Below, in pieces: positions 53,608 to 63,029 of a DNA stretch of 63,043 nucleotides (its first letter is position 1; every line of letters begins with the position of its first letter). The translations under genes and the position numbers were made by a program. The DNA is from CAIKOD01 sp035543455 (GTDB taxonomy: Archaea; Halobacteriota; Methanomicrobia; Methanomicrobiales; Methanospirillaceae): assembly GCA_035543455.1 (NCBI GenBank), contig DATKKE010000008.1, positions 1-63,043 on the forward strand, read 5' to 3'. The notes under the pieces were generated by a model. The model was not told where the DNA came from. It made no database searches and worked only from the letters and a program-made list of their open reading frames with translations.

Positions 53608-55014
53608 TTATGAGGAAGTTCTGATGATATATTGATAAAAACGATGTAAAAGGCGCATAAAATTACCAAGAAATCTCTCTCTCTTTTCAATAGTCCGGAA
53701 AAATATTGCCTCTTCGCTGAGGAACATCTCTTTAAGGTGATAAATATCTTCTTTTGGTGAGAAAAATACGTACAGGATTACTCCGATAAGAATGACTCCT
53801 ATCCCGATTATCTTTTCGAACAACGAGGTTGAATACATGAGGTATAAACAGATCAGGATTCCGAGCCAGGGAAGTATATTCTGCCCGATGAGCTTTTTTT
53901 CGCTGTCCTGGGCAAGAATAATCAACGAGAAACATGTAAGGAGGAATGCGAAAGCAAGGTTAAAAACAGCAAATGAGATCAGTTCGGTTATTGGGGTGTA
54001 CACCGACAGGAGAAATGCGATTACCGCCTGCAAAGCAAGTCCGATGTACGGTGTGCAATATTTTGGATGAAGTGTTGAAAATACCCTGGGAAAAAGTCCG
54101 TCGATGGACATCGCGTATGATAACCGGCCGGTACCGAGCATGCCGGATTCATCTGATCCTGAAACCGAGAATAATGCCCCGATCGTCATAATCAAAGCGC
54201 CCGCACTTCCGAGAAGAACCCCGCCGACAAGAATTAACGGGGTGGTGGATAAGGCGAGATCAGCCCAATTCACCGCACCGTAGACGATAAAATTTGTTGA
54301 TATGTAGAAAACAGCAACTATAGACATCCCGAGAATAATTGCTTTCGGGATGGTACTCTTCGGATTCTTTACTTCGGCTGCCGGCAGGGTTGCCAGTTCA
54401 AATCCGGCATAGGCCCAGAAGATTAATACCAATGCGGGTCCTGTCGCTGAAATCCCAAGAGGTATGAAGGGATGATAATTTGAGAAAAATATATCGGGCT
54501 CATTGAATATGAAGACTATTCCTGCTCCAATAAGAAGCAACAGAGGCATAATCTTGATAAGGGTAAGGACGTCGTTGACCATGCCCGCTAATTTCACGCC
54601 GAATATGTTTACCAGGGTCAGAGCGAAAAGGAAAATGCCCTTAATCATGATCTCCTCCCAGGAGTTCAGAGGTATCAGGTACTCAAGGTATCGAACAAAA
54701 GCGATGGCGAATACCGGTAATGAAATTAACTCGGCAATCCACATACTCCAGCCTGTTAAAAAGCCGTAAAAATCATCGAATGCCTCTGAAACATACGCAA
54801 ATGGTCCTCCGACCTTCGGGACATAATAACTGCAATACGCGAATACAAGGGCAAGGATTGTAGCAAAAATCCCGGCAATCACCCAGATAACGATAGAAAA
54901 TGGCCCGAGCATGCCAGCCGTCAACGCTGAAGCAACGTAAATATCAGCCCCGATTATCGAACCGACGACGATGTTGGTTAAATCAAAAAGGGAAAGGTCT
55001 CTTTTTAATTCCAT
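53608..55014 (-). CDS. APC-family amino acid permease
   Basis: This 468-residue transporter has about 12 helices. The N-terminal motif is LTNIVVGSIIGADIYVA (about 12-28), the unwound helix-1 segment GxxxG-type of APC carriers. PKVGGPFAYVSEAF (about 65-78) and FWAYAGFELATLPAAEVKNP (about 204-223) are typical. Substrate unknown. Single leftward gene. Confidence 0.85.
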   Translation of the reverse strand: MELKRDLSLFDLTNIVVGSIIGADIYVASALTAGMLGPFSIVIWVIAGIFATILALVFAYCSYYVPKVGGPFAYVSEAFDDFYGFLTGWSMWIAELISLPVFAIAFVRYLEYLIPLNSWEEIMIKGIFLFALTLVNIFGVKLAGMVNDVLTLIKIMPLLLLIGAGIVFIFNEPDIFFSNYHPFIPLGISATGPALVLIFWAYAGFELATLPAAEVKNPKSTIPKAIILGMSIVAVFYISTNFIVYGAVNWADLALSTTPLILVGGVLLGSAGALIMTIGALFSVSGSDESGMLGTGRLSYAMSIDGLFPRVFSTLHPKYCTPYIGLALQAVIAFLLSVYTPITELISFAVFNLAFAFLLTCFSLIILAQDSEKKLIGQNILPWLGILICLYLMYSTSLFEKIIGIGVILIGVILYVFFSPKEDIYHLKEMFLSEEAIFFRTIEKRERFLGNFMRLLHRFYQYIIRTSS

Positions 55015-55136
55015 CGCATTTCAAAATAAATGTCTGCTTATCGATAATATACTTGATGACAGGAAAGATGTCTCTGTGCGATTTGAAAAATTCGTCGTTA
55101 CAATCCTTGGGAACCATTGATAGGTACAATTAATTA

Positions 55137-55385
55137 CTACCAGCGGCCAATCACGCCGCAGATTATCTCCTGCACCTTCTGTTCCGGGATAGTGATGCAG
55201 TCGGGAGTTCCGTGAACCGCTACCCAGTTGTTGAGAGCCAGTGCGACTGTCAGGATCTCACGACGGTTACGTGTCGCCCTGGAGATTGCCCGGCATATCT
55301 CCTCCTTGTTTAACATTGATAACCCGTAGCAGTGCTCGATCATCTGTAACTGACTCATTATCAGGCTGTTCGTATCGTTTTTCAT
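55137..55385 (-). CDS. Small hypothetical protein
   Basis: This 82-residue, mostly helical protein has no recognised domain. It has a mixed charge pattern and balanced composition (NKEEICRAISRATRNRREIL), which suggests a genuine product. Not recognised. No operon partner. Confidence 0.45.
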   Translation of the reverse strand: MKNDTNSLIMSQLQMIEHCYGLSMLNKEEICRAISRATRNRREILTVALALNNWVAVHGTPDCITIPEQKVQEIICGVIGRW

Positions 55386-56170
55386 GCAGGAATTCCCGAC
55401 AGTGTGGAGCGATGTCCTGGTCCAGTACTATGTAGTGCAGTGGCGGATTTTATTTTAATCTGAGGATCGATGGAATGAAATATCTTAATGCCATTTGAAG
55501 GCCCGTGAAAACAGGCAGGGATCCTATTACTTTCACACTGCGCTCGGGGCCAGCCCGTTTATACCCCATTATCCAAGTCTCATCTGTGTGCCGGGTTCCG
55601 CAGGCAGACCAAATCCCGTCTGCCGGGATGTCCCTCTCCTGGTGATGATGCATCAGGCTGTGGTGGCGGATTGTCCGGCGATCCCGGCGCACGAACGAGG
55701 ATGTGTGCGGAGCATGGTTCAGACTATCGCGGCGGCCATAGAAGGCGAAATGTGTCAGAATTCCGAAGATAACAAGTGCCACCGGTTGTCCCCGGATTCG
55801 GTGAGGAACGATAATTCCTGCAGACGTGGCTGCCGGACTGTTCATGGAAACCGCCTGGTTATACCGCTCCGCAGGATATTGATGGGAAGAAAAACCCGGA
55901 TAGCGGGAATAAAAAGGAGGGATGCGAAAAAATCGCCATTACAGCCAGAAACCACCTTGATATAAATGTAAAATATCCGGCATCATCCGCATTGAACGGC
56001 GCGATGGTGCTTAATGGTAGATCTGCAGGGTATACGCGAATACCAGATTCCGTATACTCACATTCTGTTTTAAGGCAGGTCCAATTCGGTTAGATCGTTT
56101 CTAACCGGTTTTCATGAAAACGAGTTGTAAAAATTACCCGAATGGGAGAGGTGTAAACTACCTGCAGGTG
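55386..56170. other. Region of about 780 bases with no convincing gene
   Basis: Overlapping frames exist on both strands (55495-55965 plus, 55450-55845 minus), but neither has a domain, ribosome site or plausible composition; they may be a decayed gene. A hairpin at 56087-56107 is listed separately. Confidence 0.45.
56087..56107. repeat. Perfect 8-bp inverted repeat
   Basis: CGGTTAGA (56087-56094) and TCTAACCG (56100-56107) with a 5-base loop. It lies about 64 bases past the stop of the leftward gene at 56171 and could end its transcript. No T-run follows. Confidence 0.4.
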
Positions 56171-56527
56171 TCAGACAAGTTTTACTTTTGTTGATGCTGG
56201 TTTGAATAATTCATGAGAATTTAAACTTGTATGGTCAACGGGAATCAGATTGATCGGATTTGTAGGGAGGATCACATTTCTATGTGATCCTCTGGCATTC
56301 GTCGCCCATTTCCCGGTACCATTGTGATAATAATGCCATATGCCACTGGTGTCGCAAAAAGTCCAGATATCTCCATTTGGAAATTCCGCTAGTTCCTGGT
56401 TCACCATTACCGGTACAATAATAACACCTGCTAATACCAGACTAACGATGAGAATTAATATCATCCGGAGACTCATGAGATGTTTCAGGTTCTTTTCCCA
56501 TTTATTGGGCTCTGTTGAATTCCTCAC
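56171..56527 (-). CDS. Hypothetical single-helix membrane protein
   Basis: This 118-residue protein has a basic N-terminus, one strong membrane helix (about 20-42, RMILILIVSLVLAGVIIVPV) and a short external tail with the aromatic motif WTFCDTSGIWHYYHNGTGKW. It resembles a small secreted or anchored domain, with no named family that I recognise. The stretch upstream contains a hairpin. Modest confidence that it is real. Confidence 0.45.
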   Translation of the reverse strand: MRNSTEPNKWEKNLKHLMSLRMILILIVSLVLAGVIIVPVMVNQELAEFPNGDIWTFCDTSGIWHYYHNGTGKWATNARGSHRNVILPTNPINLIPVDHTSLNSHELFKPASTKVKLV

Positions 56528-56773
56528 TGTGTTTATACTTCATCCCGGCAGGAGGGGTTTCACCCCCTACTTGACCCTCCCCGCATTAAGATATTCATTG
56601 GACAGGGTTACAAAAAACACCTTGAATTAGTTCCAGAACTCCCGTCCAGTCACTATCCCTGCCGGGGTGCTACAGCGGCGGGACAGAGCCACTGGAGCGT
56701 CTGAATACAAACATTTGCAGATGAATTAAGAAGGGACTGGAATTTATTAATTTCATGATGTCAACAGAGCGCG

Positions 56774-56795
56774 CTATGAGCCCTTTTGCTCATAG
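56774..56795. repeat. Perfect 8-bp hairpin downstream of the putrescine fusion gene
   Basis: CTATGAGC and GCTCATAG enclose a 6-base loop, about 60 bases past the stop at 56854. It is a possible transcript end. The rest of 56528-56853 has no gene. Confidence 0.4.
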
Positions 56796-56853
56796 ATGAG
56801 CATGAAAAAGAAAGGGTTATGGACACCCGGCCTGACTTTTTCATACCAGCCGT

Positions 56854-58848
56854 TTATTTATAAAATTGTGATGGCAGAATCTCAGGTTGCTGCTGGGTGA
56901 CACAATGGAATGCCCCGTGCCCCTCGACCAATGCCTTTGCGTCGATCCCGATTACCTTCCGCCCCTGAAATTCTTTTTGCAGAATTTTCATTGCATCCCT
57001 GTCGTGCGGGTCGCCGAAAACCGGTACAACCGCCACCGTATTCCCTATATAAAAATTCGTATAAGAAGCCGGATAACGCCCGTAGACGCCTGAAATCTCC
57101 GACGGCATCGGGAGTTTCACAACCCGTAGCTTCCGGTGATCCTGGTCGCGGGCCTGTTTTAAGATCTCAAAATTATTCCTGAGGGTATCGTGATTCTCAT
57201 CGGATTTGTCATCCTCCCATGCGCAGACGACAGTCCGGGGCCCGGTAAACCGGGCTACATCATCGATATGGCCATCCGTATCATCGCCGGCGATACCCTG
57301 CTCCAGCCATATGACATATGTCCCGCCGAGGTATTCCAGGAGGTACTCCTCGATTTCCTCAATTGATAGGTCAGGATTCCGGTTCCGGTTCAGCAGGCAG
57401 GAGCGAGTCGTCATGATGGTCCCGAGACCGTTGGTATCCACCGAACCGCCTTCAAGGATGATTCCCGGCTGGAAAACCGGCATATGGAGCCATTTCCTGA
57501 TAGAACCGGGAATTGCTCCATCTTTAAGATGATCCTCATATTTCCCCCCCCAGGCATTGAACTTCCAGTGTACCAGGGCAGACTGTGATGTTGCCGGGTT
57601 CGTTACGAAGGTCGGGCCATAGTCCCGGATCCAGATATCGGCATAATCAGTTGTCCGGAATTTCAGGTGAGTTCCATCGATACCTGCCTGTTTCAGCCGC
57701 TTCCTGATTATCGTTCTTGTAGCAGCATCGCGGACGAGTAGTTCCACCCGTTCTGAACCGGACATCGATTCAATAAACGAAATATAGGTGTTTCCGACTT
57801 CCTCCAGATGTGCGAATGTATCCTTGTTATCGGGCCATGCAAGCCATACCGCTTCATGGGGCTCCCATTCGGCCGGCATACCAAACCCCCAGTTTCTCGG
57901 TGTACCAACCTGGAACAGCGTATTACCCGTGTAAGATTTTCCTGGATTGGTTGCACCCGATCCCCCTATTTCACCCTGAATCATTCTACATACCCGCTCG
58001 TAGGTATCAGGCCTCCGGTTGCGGAAAAATCCCCATGACTCCCTGACCCTCTCGTTCATGGTGAAATCTACCGGTGAAATGACGATCTCTTCCGATGGAC
58101 CGGCACGTGCAAGCACGTTCCCGAATGCATCGCAGATAAACGAACCTCCAAAAAATTCGATTTCTCCCTCGGTACCGGTCCTGTTGACGGCGGCCACGTG
58201 GATGGAGTTGGCAATTGCATGGCTCCGCTGGATGAGTTCCCAGGCTTCATGCCAGGTGCCTTCTACCGGAAGTTCTCTCTTCGGCTGGCCAATCGCCGTC
58301 GGATAAAAAATTATATCCGCCCCCTGCAGGGACATAGATCTTGCGGCTTCAGGGAACCACTGGTCATAGCAGATGAGGACACCAATGCGGCCAAACCTTG
58401 TATTGTAGACAGTATAACCATCCCCGGGATAGAAATAACCTTTTTCATAAAATCCGGGGTCCTGGGGGATATGCACTTTATGGTACGGGGTATGGAGCCT
58501 GCCATCTGCATCGATCACGACAGCGGTATTGTAGAATCTGCAGTCGGCCGCCTTTTCGAAGAGCGGGACGATAATAACTACCCCGCATTCCCTGGCGATT
58601 CTGGAGAATACCCCGGTTATCTTACCAGGGACGGTAACTGCCAGTCCTCTGGGATCGGACCTGATACGCTGTGGAAAGTATCGCGTATGGAACAGTTCGG
58701 GGAGACATATGATCCTGGCTCCATTTACGGCAGCCTCCCTGACTTTAAATTCCGATGATTTAAGATTTTTTCGAGGGTCGGGACTCATAGCCATCTGGAT
58801 AAGGGCAATAGTCACATGTCTTTCCTGGAGCATTTCCCGGTATTCCAT
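56854..58848 (-). CDS. Fusion of N-carbamoylputrescine amidase and agmatine deiminase
   Basis: This 664-residue protein contains both enzymes that turn agmatine into putrescine. The N-terminal half (about 10-290) is a nitrilase-type amidase (AguB) with the triad E51, K124, C160 (LPELFHT, YHKVH, LICYDQW). The C-terminal half (about 315-664) is agmatine deiminase (AguA): WLAWPDN, RDYGPTFV, GHIDD and the catalytic Cys649 in GAFHCVTQQQP. The deiminase product is the amidase substrate, so the fusion would channel N-carbamoylputrescine. I have not seen this chain order described. There are no internal stops, and the frame is continuous across the joint (about residues 290-315). Confidence 0.88.
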   Translation of the reverse strand: MEYREMLQERHVTIALIQMAMSPDPRKNLKSSEFKVREAAVNGARIICLPELFHTRYFPQRIRSDPRGLAVTVPGKITGVFSRIARECGVVIIVPLFEKAADCRFYNTAVVIDADGRLHTPYHKVHIPQDPGFYEKGYFYPGDGYTVYNTRFGRIGVLICYDQWFPEAARSMSLQGADIIFYPTAIGQPKRELPVEGTWHEAWELIQRSHAIANSIHVAAVNRTGTEGEIEFFGGSFICDAFGNVLARAGPSEEIVISPVDFTMNERVRESWGFFRNRRPDTYERVCRMIQGEIGGSGATNPGKSYTGNTLFQVGTPRNWGFGMPAEWEPHEAVWLAWPDNKDTFAHLEEVGNTYISFIESMSGSERVELLVRDAATRTIIRKRLKQAGIDGTHLKFRTTDYADIWIRDYGPTFVTNPATSQSALVHWKFNAWGGKYEDHLKDGAIPGSIRKWLHMPVFQPGIILEGGSVDTNGLGTIMTTRSCLLNRNRNPDLSIEEIEEYLLEYLGGTYVIWLEQGIAGDDTDGHIDDVARFTGPRTVVCAWEDDKSDENHDTLRNNFEILKQARDQDHRKLRVVKLPMPSEISGVYGRYPASYTNFYIGNTVAVVPVFGDPHDRDAMKILQKEFQGRKVIGIDAKALVEGHGAFHCVTQQQPEILPSQFYK

Positions 58849-58953
58849 CCGTTCCTGACTCTATATGATCATGTTCAAAGATATTCTCATTGGTGTCTGA
58901 TCACAGTACATGATCGGGATAGAAAATACCAGAAATAAATAAAAATGACCAGG

Positions 58954-60291
58954 TTATTCCCGTTCACGTTCTTTCAAATATGCAGATGCATACCTGATAA
59001 GGCTGTATACCCCGTCCGTTTCGGGATGGATCTCAAGAAAATCATCAAAATCATCAGCAATAATCCCCCTTTGCATCAAAAACGAGATATAACTGGTAAT
59101 GATCCCCGCACCCGGTCCCGAGGTGGATACGCCGGTAACCGACCGGTCATCCGGGTCGATACTGACACGTGCAAGCCCAGTCGTGCCGAATGGAACTTTC
59201 CAGAAGGTCCCGGGACCCGCCGGACCGGGAATTCCCATCGATACGCACTCTTCGGAACCCGGATTACAGAAGGCATGTTCATTTGCAAGATTTACCGATT
59301 GCGGGAAATAACGATATTCGATCTTCCGTTCACGCCCGAGAATGTGTTCGGCCGCGACGATGCCTTCATGGCGGGCCACGGGAGTCAGGTAGGGAGGCCC
59401 CGTTACATCGCCGGCGGCGTATACCCCCTTGATGCTCGTCTCCATGTAAGGACTTACCAGCACCTCCCCTGAAGGCCCTTTCCTGACACCGTGAAGGTTG
59501 TCGGATCTCGGTCTGAGGCCCGTTGCAACAAAGACAGCATCGCAGGGGATTTCTTCATTGGAACTTGCAGTCCTGCATATCATAACCGACGTGACATGGT
59601 CTTTGCCGGGAATTTCAGGCACCCCCGTATGTTCGTATATCTGGACGTTCTTCAGTTCTTTCCTCGCGGCGGCCTGTTGTTTCGGGTCCAGTTGTTTTAA
59701 AAAACCACTCCGTGCGATGAGGTGTACTTCGGATCCGAACGAGGAAAAAATATAGGCAAACTCTGCTGCCATCACACCGCCCCCAAGTATTGCGATCCGC
59801 CCGGGAAGGGCCTTCATGGATGAGAGCGTGTGGGGGTTGTATATTCCCGCTTTTTGTATCCCGGGAATATCGGGAATTGCGGGGACGGATCCGGTCGCTG
59901 CGATGACGGAATCCGGGTTAATTGTTTCATTACCAATATGCACGGTCTTGTTTTCGAGGACCGCATCGGCACCATACACTATCTCCACTCCTGCCGATCT
60001 CGTTTCAGCATCGAGAACGTTCCGGATTGTCTCCTGCACGTTATGCATTTCACGTATGAGGACAGGAAATTTCACTTCCGGGCACCGGTCGAGAATGCCG
60101 AGCTCGTAGAGATCGCGTGCCCCGGAAATGCTGCGGGCAGCATCATTCAGTGCGCATACGACCATGCAGCCGAAATTGAGACAAGTGCCGCCAATAGCGT
60201 CGCGTTCCACGAGAAGAACATTTTTTCCGGCATGGGAAAGGTGCATGGCGGCCAGGCGCCCGGCCGGCCCTCCCCCGAGGACGACGATCAT
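58954..60291 (-). CDS. FAD-dependent disulfide oxidoreductase (dihydrolipoamide dehydrogenase-like)
   Basis: This 445-residue class I pyridine nucleotide-disulfide reductase has the N-terminal FAD loop VVLGGGPAGRLAA (3-15) and the redox pair C37 and C42 in GGTCLNFGC. An NAD(P)-binding glycine loop (IAILGGGVMAAE) and a second FAD motif (GVYAAGDVTG) follow. The end has HPETDGV in place of the usual HPTLSE catalytic motif. No 2-oxoacid dehydrogenase is nearby, so the substrate is unknown: a thioredoxin, mercury or a low-molecular thiol are options. It is 4 bases upstream of a conserved unknown gene's stop. Confidence 0.85.
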   Translation of the reverse strand: MIVVLGGGPAGRLAAMHLSHAGKNVLLVERDAIGGTCLNFGCMVVCALNDAARSISGARDLYELGILDRCPEVKFPVLIREMHNVQETIRNVLDAETRSAGVEIVYGADAVLENKTVHIGNETINPDSVIAATGSVPAIPDIPGIQKAGIYNPHTLSSMKALPGRIAILGGGVMAAEFAYIFSSFGSEVHLIARSGFLKQLDPKQQAAARKELKNVQIYEHTGVPEIPGKDHVTSVMICRTASSNEEIPCDAVFVATGLRPRSDNLHGVRKGPSGEVLVSPYMETSIKGVYAAGDVTGPPYLTPVARHEGIVAAEHILGRERKIEYRYFPQSVNLANEHAFCNPGSEECVSMGIPGPAGPGTFWKVPFGTTGLARVSIDPDDRSVTGVSTSGPGAGIITSYISFLMQRGIIADDFDDFLEIHPETDGVYSLIRYASAYLKERERE

Positions 60292-60295
60292 GCGA

Positions 60296-61255
60296 TCAGA
60301 GGATCTCTACTCCTTCATCCATCGGCTCGGAAAGGATATCTCCGGTGAAGGCGTTAACCTCGACGATTTTCTTGCCCCGGATCTGCCAGACCGGGAAATG
60401 GACGAGGTCGATATCGACACTGATATTTTTCTTATCGGGTTTCATCACTTTCTCCTCATAGAAGATCGTGTCCCCTTTGACCTGTTTAATCCTGATACGC
60501 TGGGTTAATCGTTCGACAATGTCATCAAAAATCCGTATATTTGCATCATCTTTGGAGATACGGGGCTGGACTATCTCTGATTCCGAAGGAATATCGCTTT
60601 TTTCGATCGCCTTGTTATCAACCTCCACCTTCATACCATTTATCGCATTCAGCGAACCCCATCCTTCAGAATCGAATGGTATGTGGTGGTCCAGGTATAC
60701 CTGTTCGCCGCTGCTCATAAAATGGTACACCCAGTGAGGCATGAAACGCAGGTTTGCAGTCCCCTGGGTTCCGGAAATACGTTCTGCCTGTTGTTTGCTG
60801 ATTTTTACCGGCAGGTGGGGGATACTGATCCCCGATGACTCCTGCCCCTCAGGTTCGACCGGCAGAGGGCTTTTGTCGGTTTTTCCGCCCGTTCCGGGCA
60901 CCAGGGTTAGTGAGAGCTGCCGGTCAAGTACCCCTGCGAGCGTAGACTCACCCGAGTACCTGACAAATTCTCTCACACCCCATATGACGCAATGTTCGGC
61001 GCTGATGCTCGTATCGAGTGTGAAAAGGAGTTTTGTACATGCTACCTGGTCGTCACCCTCGACAATACTGTAATTAGTCCTGTCGAATTCCGCGATTCGT
61101 TCGGCGTCGTTCGAACACAGTACCGCAACGCACTCGGTGCCTCGCGATGCCGAGAGGTCGAGGGGGTCGTCCACCTCTGAAACCTCGAAACCCGCCGCTT
61201 CGAGGATACGTTTCATGGCATTTTTTGCCTTTTCCCGCGTCTCGTGTTCCATCAT
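60296..61255 (-). CDS. Conserved hypothetical protein upstream of the disulfide reductase
   Basis: This is a 319-residue soluble protein of unknown family. The N-terminal 120 residues have an alpha/beta pattern with an acidic-nucleotide-like segment (CVAVLCSNDAERIAEFD), then a linker and a beta-rich end. The start at 61255 (the first of two ATGs) has AAGGGA 9-10 bases upstream; a longer frame to 61315 would collide with the divergent gene's start. It shares a 4-base gap with the reductase gene and is divergent from the NrpR-domain gene. Confidence 0.6.
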   Translation of the reverse strand: MMEHETREKAKNAMKRILEAAGFEVSEVDDPLDLSASRGTECVAVLCSNDAERIAEFDRTNYSIVEGDDQVACTKLLFTLDTSISAEHCVIWGVREFVRYSGESTLAGVLDRQLSLTLVPGTGGKTDKSPLPVEPEGQESSGISIPHLPVKISKQQAERISGTQGTANLRFMPHWVYHFMSSGEQVYLDHHIPFDSEGWGSLNAINGMKVEVDNKAIEKSDIPSESEIVQPRISKDDANIRIFDDIVERLTQRIRIKQVKGDTIFYEEKVMKPDKKNISVDIDLVHFPVWQIRGKKIVEVNAFTGDILSEPMDEGVEIL

Positions 61256-61270
61256 GATATATTTCCCTTG

Positions 61271-61277
61271 TATTATA
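61271..61277. promoter_or_regulatory. Shared divergent TATA box (tattata)
   Basis: The near-palindromic tattata lies about 40 bases before the ATG at 61315 (plus) and 20 bases before that at 61255 (minus). It could serve both genes. Confidence 0.35.
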
Positions 61278-61314
61278 GAACAATTTTTCTCTTCGATAAT
61301 GAATAGTCTGTACA

Positions 61315-62061
61315 ATGTCAGGACTCCTGAAATTTGTCAGCCACCGCATCGAAGAATATGCCCTGCAGGTCAGCTATAAACCACAAGAACGGACCGGGAG
61401 CGTTGTTTATAACCTATCCCTTGTCAGGAGCGAGGACCTCGAATTCGCGATAAAAATCTTTAAAGATTCATTCAGGGCAGGGATTAGCGTCAGCGGCCTC
61501 GTCCGGTTCCTGCAGCCCGGGGCGGAACTTGACGAATACACGGTACCCGAAGGATGCACGGGGATAGTTTCCATCTGCAGCTCGACACTTGACGGGCTCC
61601 TCCTCAGACGCGGCATCCCTATGAAACCAATCGGAGGCGGGATTGTGGAAATCGACCACATGGTCCCGCGGAGGTTTACCCATATGATCCTCTACGAACA
61701 TACAACGATCGATCCTCTCCAGGTGCTGATCTCACAGGAGCTGACCTCGGTGAATTCCGTAATGCGAAGAGGCAGCGGGAACCTGCTCGCCAATATCAGG
61801 GAATGTCACATGGAAGCAGAGCCGGTAGTCGGGGAAGTTCTTGACAGCCTTGCCGGGAGTGATATTTCGGGAATCCTTGAAGTCGGGATGCCCAACACCC
61901 CCGCGCTCGGCGTATCGGTCGACCCCCAGTACATGGGAATCGTTGCTTTGGGGGGGACGAACCCGATGGCAGCAATCCGGGAAGAAGGGCGCTGGGAAGT
62001 TATCAGGGCGATGAAAGGCCTTACCGATGTCGGTGGGATGACCCATATTAAGGACTTCTAG
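61315..62061 (+). CDS. NrpR-type regulatory domain protein (DUF128) without HTH
   Basis: This 248-residue protein consists of a single NrpR-type effector domain. Motifs are GGGIVEIDHMVPRRFTHMI (about 107-125), TTIDPLQVLISQELTSV (about 130-146) and NIRECHMEAE (about 161-170). In NrpR, the domain senses 2-oxoglutarate and represses nitrogen genes together with a winged helix. That helix is missing here, so this is a partner, an anti-regulator or a sensor for another promoter. Divergent from an unknown gene. Confidence 0.78.
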   Translation: MSGLLKFVSHRIEEYALQVSYKPQERTGSVVYNLSLVRSEDLEFAIKIFKDSFRAGISVSGLVRFLQPGAELDEYTVPEGCTGIVSICSSTLDGLLLRRGIPMKPIGGGIVEIDHMVPRRFTHMILYEHTTIDPLQVLISQELTSVNSVMRRGSGNLLANIRECHMEAEPVVGEVLDSLAGSDISGILEVGMPNTPALGVSVDPQYMGIVALGGTNPMAAIREEGRWEVIRAMKGLTDVGGMTHIKDF

Positions 62062-62211
62062 GAGAAACGATGAGAAACGGATTATTTATCCCGATCTTAT
62101 TGCATACTGGGAACATGCCAATTCCCGGTCATGTATTCCCGATAAAAAATTAACCTGGTCAGGGCCTTTAAAAACCTTCGGGATCGCTCCAGGACCAACG
62201 CATGAGAAAAT

Positions 62212-62976
62212 TCAACTTTTTGCCCAGTCTTTAAAGAATCGCCAGTACGTGGTAAAGAACCGGACAAAACCTTCGGATTCTGAATACAGTGCGGTCAGAC
62301 CATCGTCCATCTGGCCCATGATAACCATCACCCTTCGGCAGTCGAAAAAAAATACAGCTCCGGCAATTCCCTTATGCGGCATATGGTCGGGATTAATTTT
62401 TTTTACAAAAACACTGACATTGTCCATCGGGGGGAAGTCCCATTCAGTTGTGATGATTTCAATGGGAACAGCATTACTACCTGATATTCTTAAGGATTCC
62501 ATCAGATCGTCGGTGATAACGTTCCTGTTGGTGAATATATTAATACTTATTCCGGCATGCCTTATGAGGTCATTGATCCGGAGATAAATATTCTCGCGTC
62601 CGGCGATACTCCATATCAGCTCCTGGGTGCCTCGCTCGGCACCGATTCGACGTGAAAATATCTCGTTCAGGACATTTTTTGCCTCGTCAGCGTTCGTTTC
62701 GATATGGGTCAGGAGGTTATTGATCCCTTCATCGGGTGCAATTGCATCAAACCTTTTCGGTGATGTATTGGAGACGGATACCAGGTTTTTCTGCGTGAGC
62801 CGGTCAAGTACCGGGTAGACCGATGCGCGAGGTACGCCGGATATCTCGTGGATCTCTGTCGCGGTTGCTCCGGCGACCTTGAGTAATGCAATATAGACAA
62901 GGGCTTCATATTTGGTTAACCCGAGAGATTTAAGAGATTCTGCAATATTTAAGGATTCTTCCACTGATTCTGCCAT
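62212..62976 (-). CDS. TrmB-family transcriptional regulator
   Basis: This 254-residue protein has an N-terminal winged helix (about 15-85, SLGLTKYEALVYIALLKVAG, then GVPRASVYPVLDRLTQKNLV) and a C-terminal PLD-like effector domain (about 110-250, ELIWSIAGRENIYLRIN). Family members respond to sugars or related metabolites. A perfect palindrome 31-52 bases upstream of its ATG is a likely operator, probably autoregulatory. Confidence 0.85.
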   Translation of the reverse strand: MAESVEESLNIAESLKSLGLTKYEALVYIALLKVAGATATEIHEISGVPRASVYPVLDRLTQKNLVSVSNTSPKRFDAIAPDEGINNLLTHIETNADEAKNVLNEIFSRRIGAERGTQELIWSIAGRENIYLRINDLIRHAGISINIFTNRNVITDDLMESLRISGSNAVPIEIITTEWDFPPMDNVSVFVKKINPDHMPHKGIAGAVFFFDCRRVMVIMGQMDDGLTALYSESEGFVRFFTTYWRFFKDWAKS

Positions 62977-63007
62977 TGAATATCTATATATACGGTCGAG
63001 TAATAAA

Positions 63008-63029
63008 TGTTGTTATAACTATAACAACA
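63008..63029. promoter_or_regulatory. Perfect palindrome upstream of the TrmB gene (operator candidate)
   Basis: TGTTGTTATA and its exact complement TATAACAACA (63020-63029) flank a 2-base centre. It sits upstream of the leftward TrmB start and also just before a sequence that reaches the right end of the window, so it may serve a divergent gene. Confidence 0.55.

Noticed and set aside
55450..55965. Overlapping opposite-strand ORFs of 131 and 156 codons
   Set aside because: Neither has a domain or credible start; called as a gene-free or decayed region instead.
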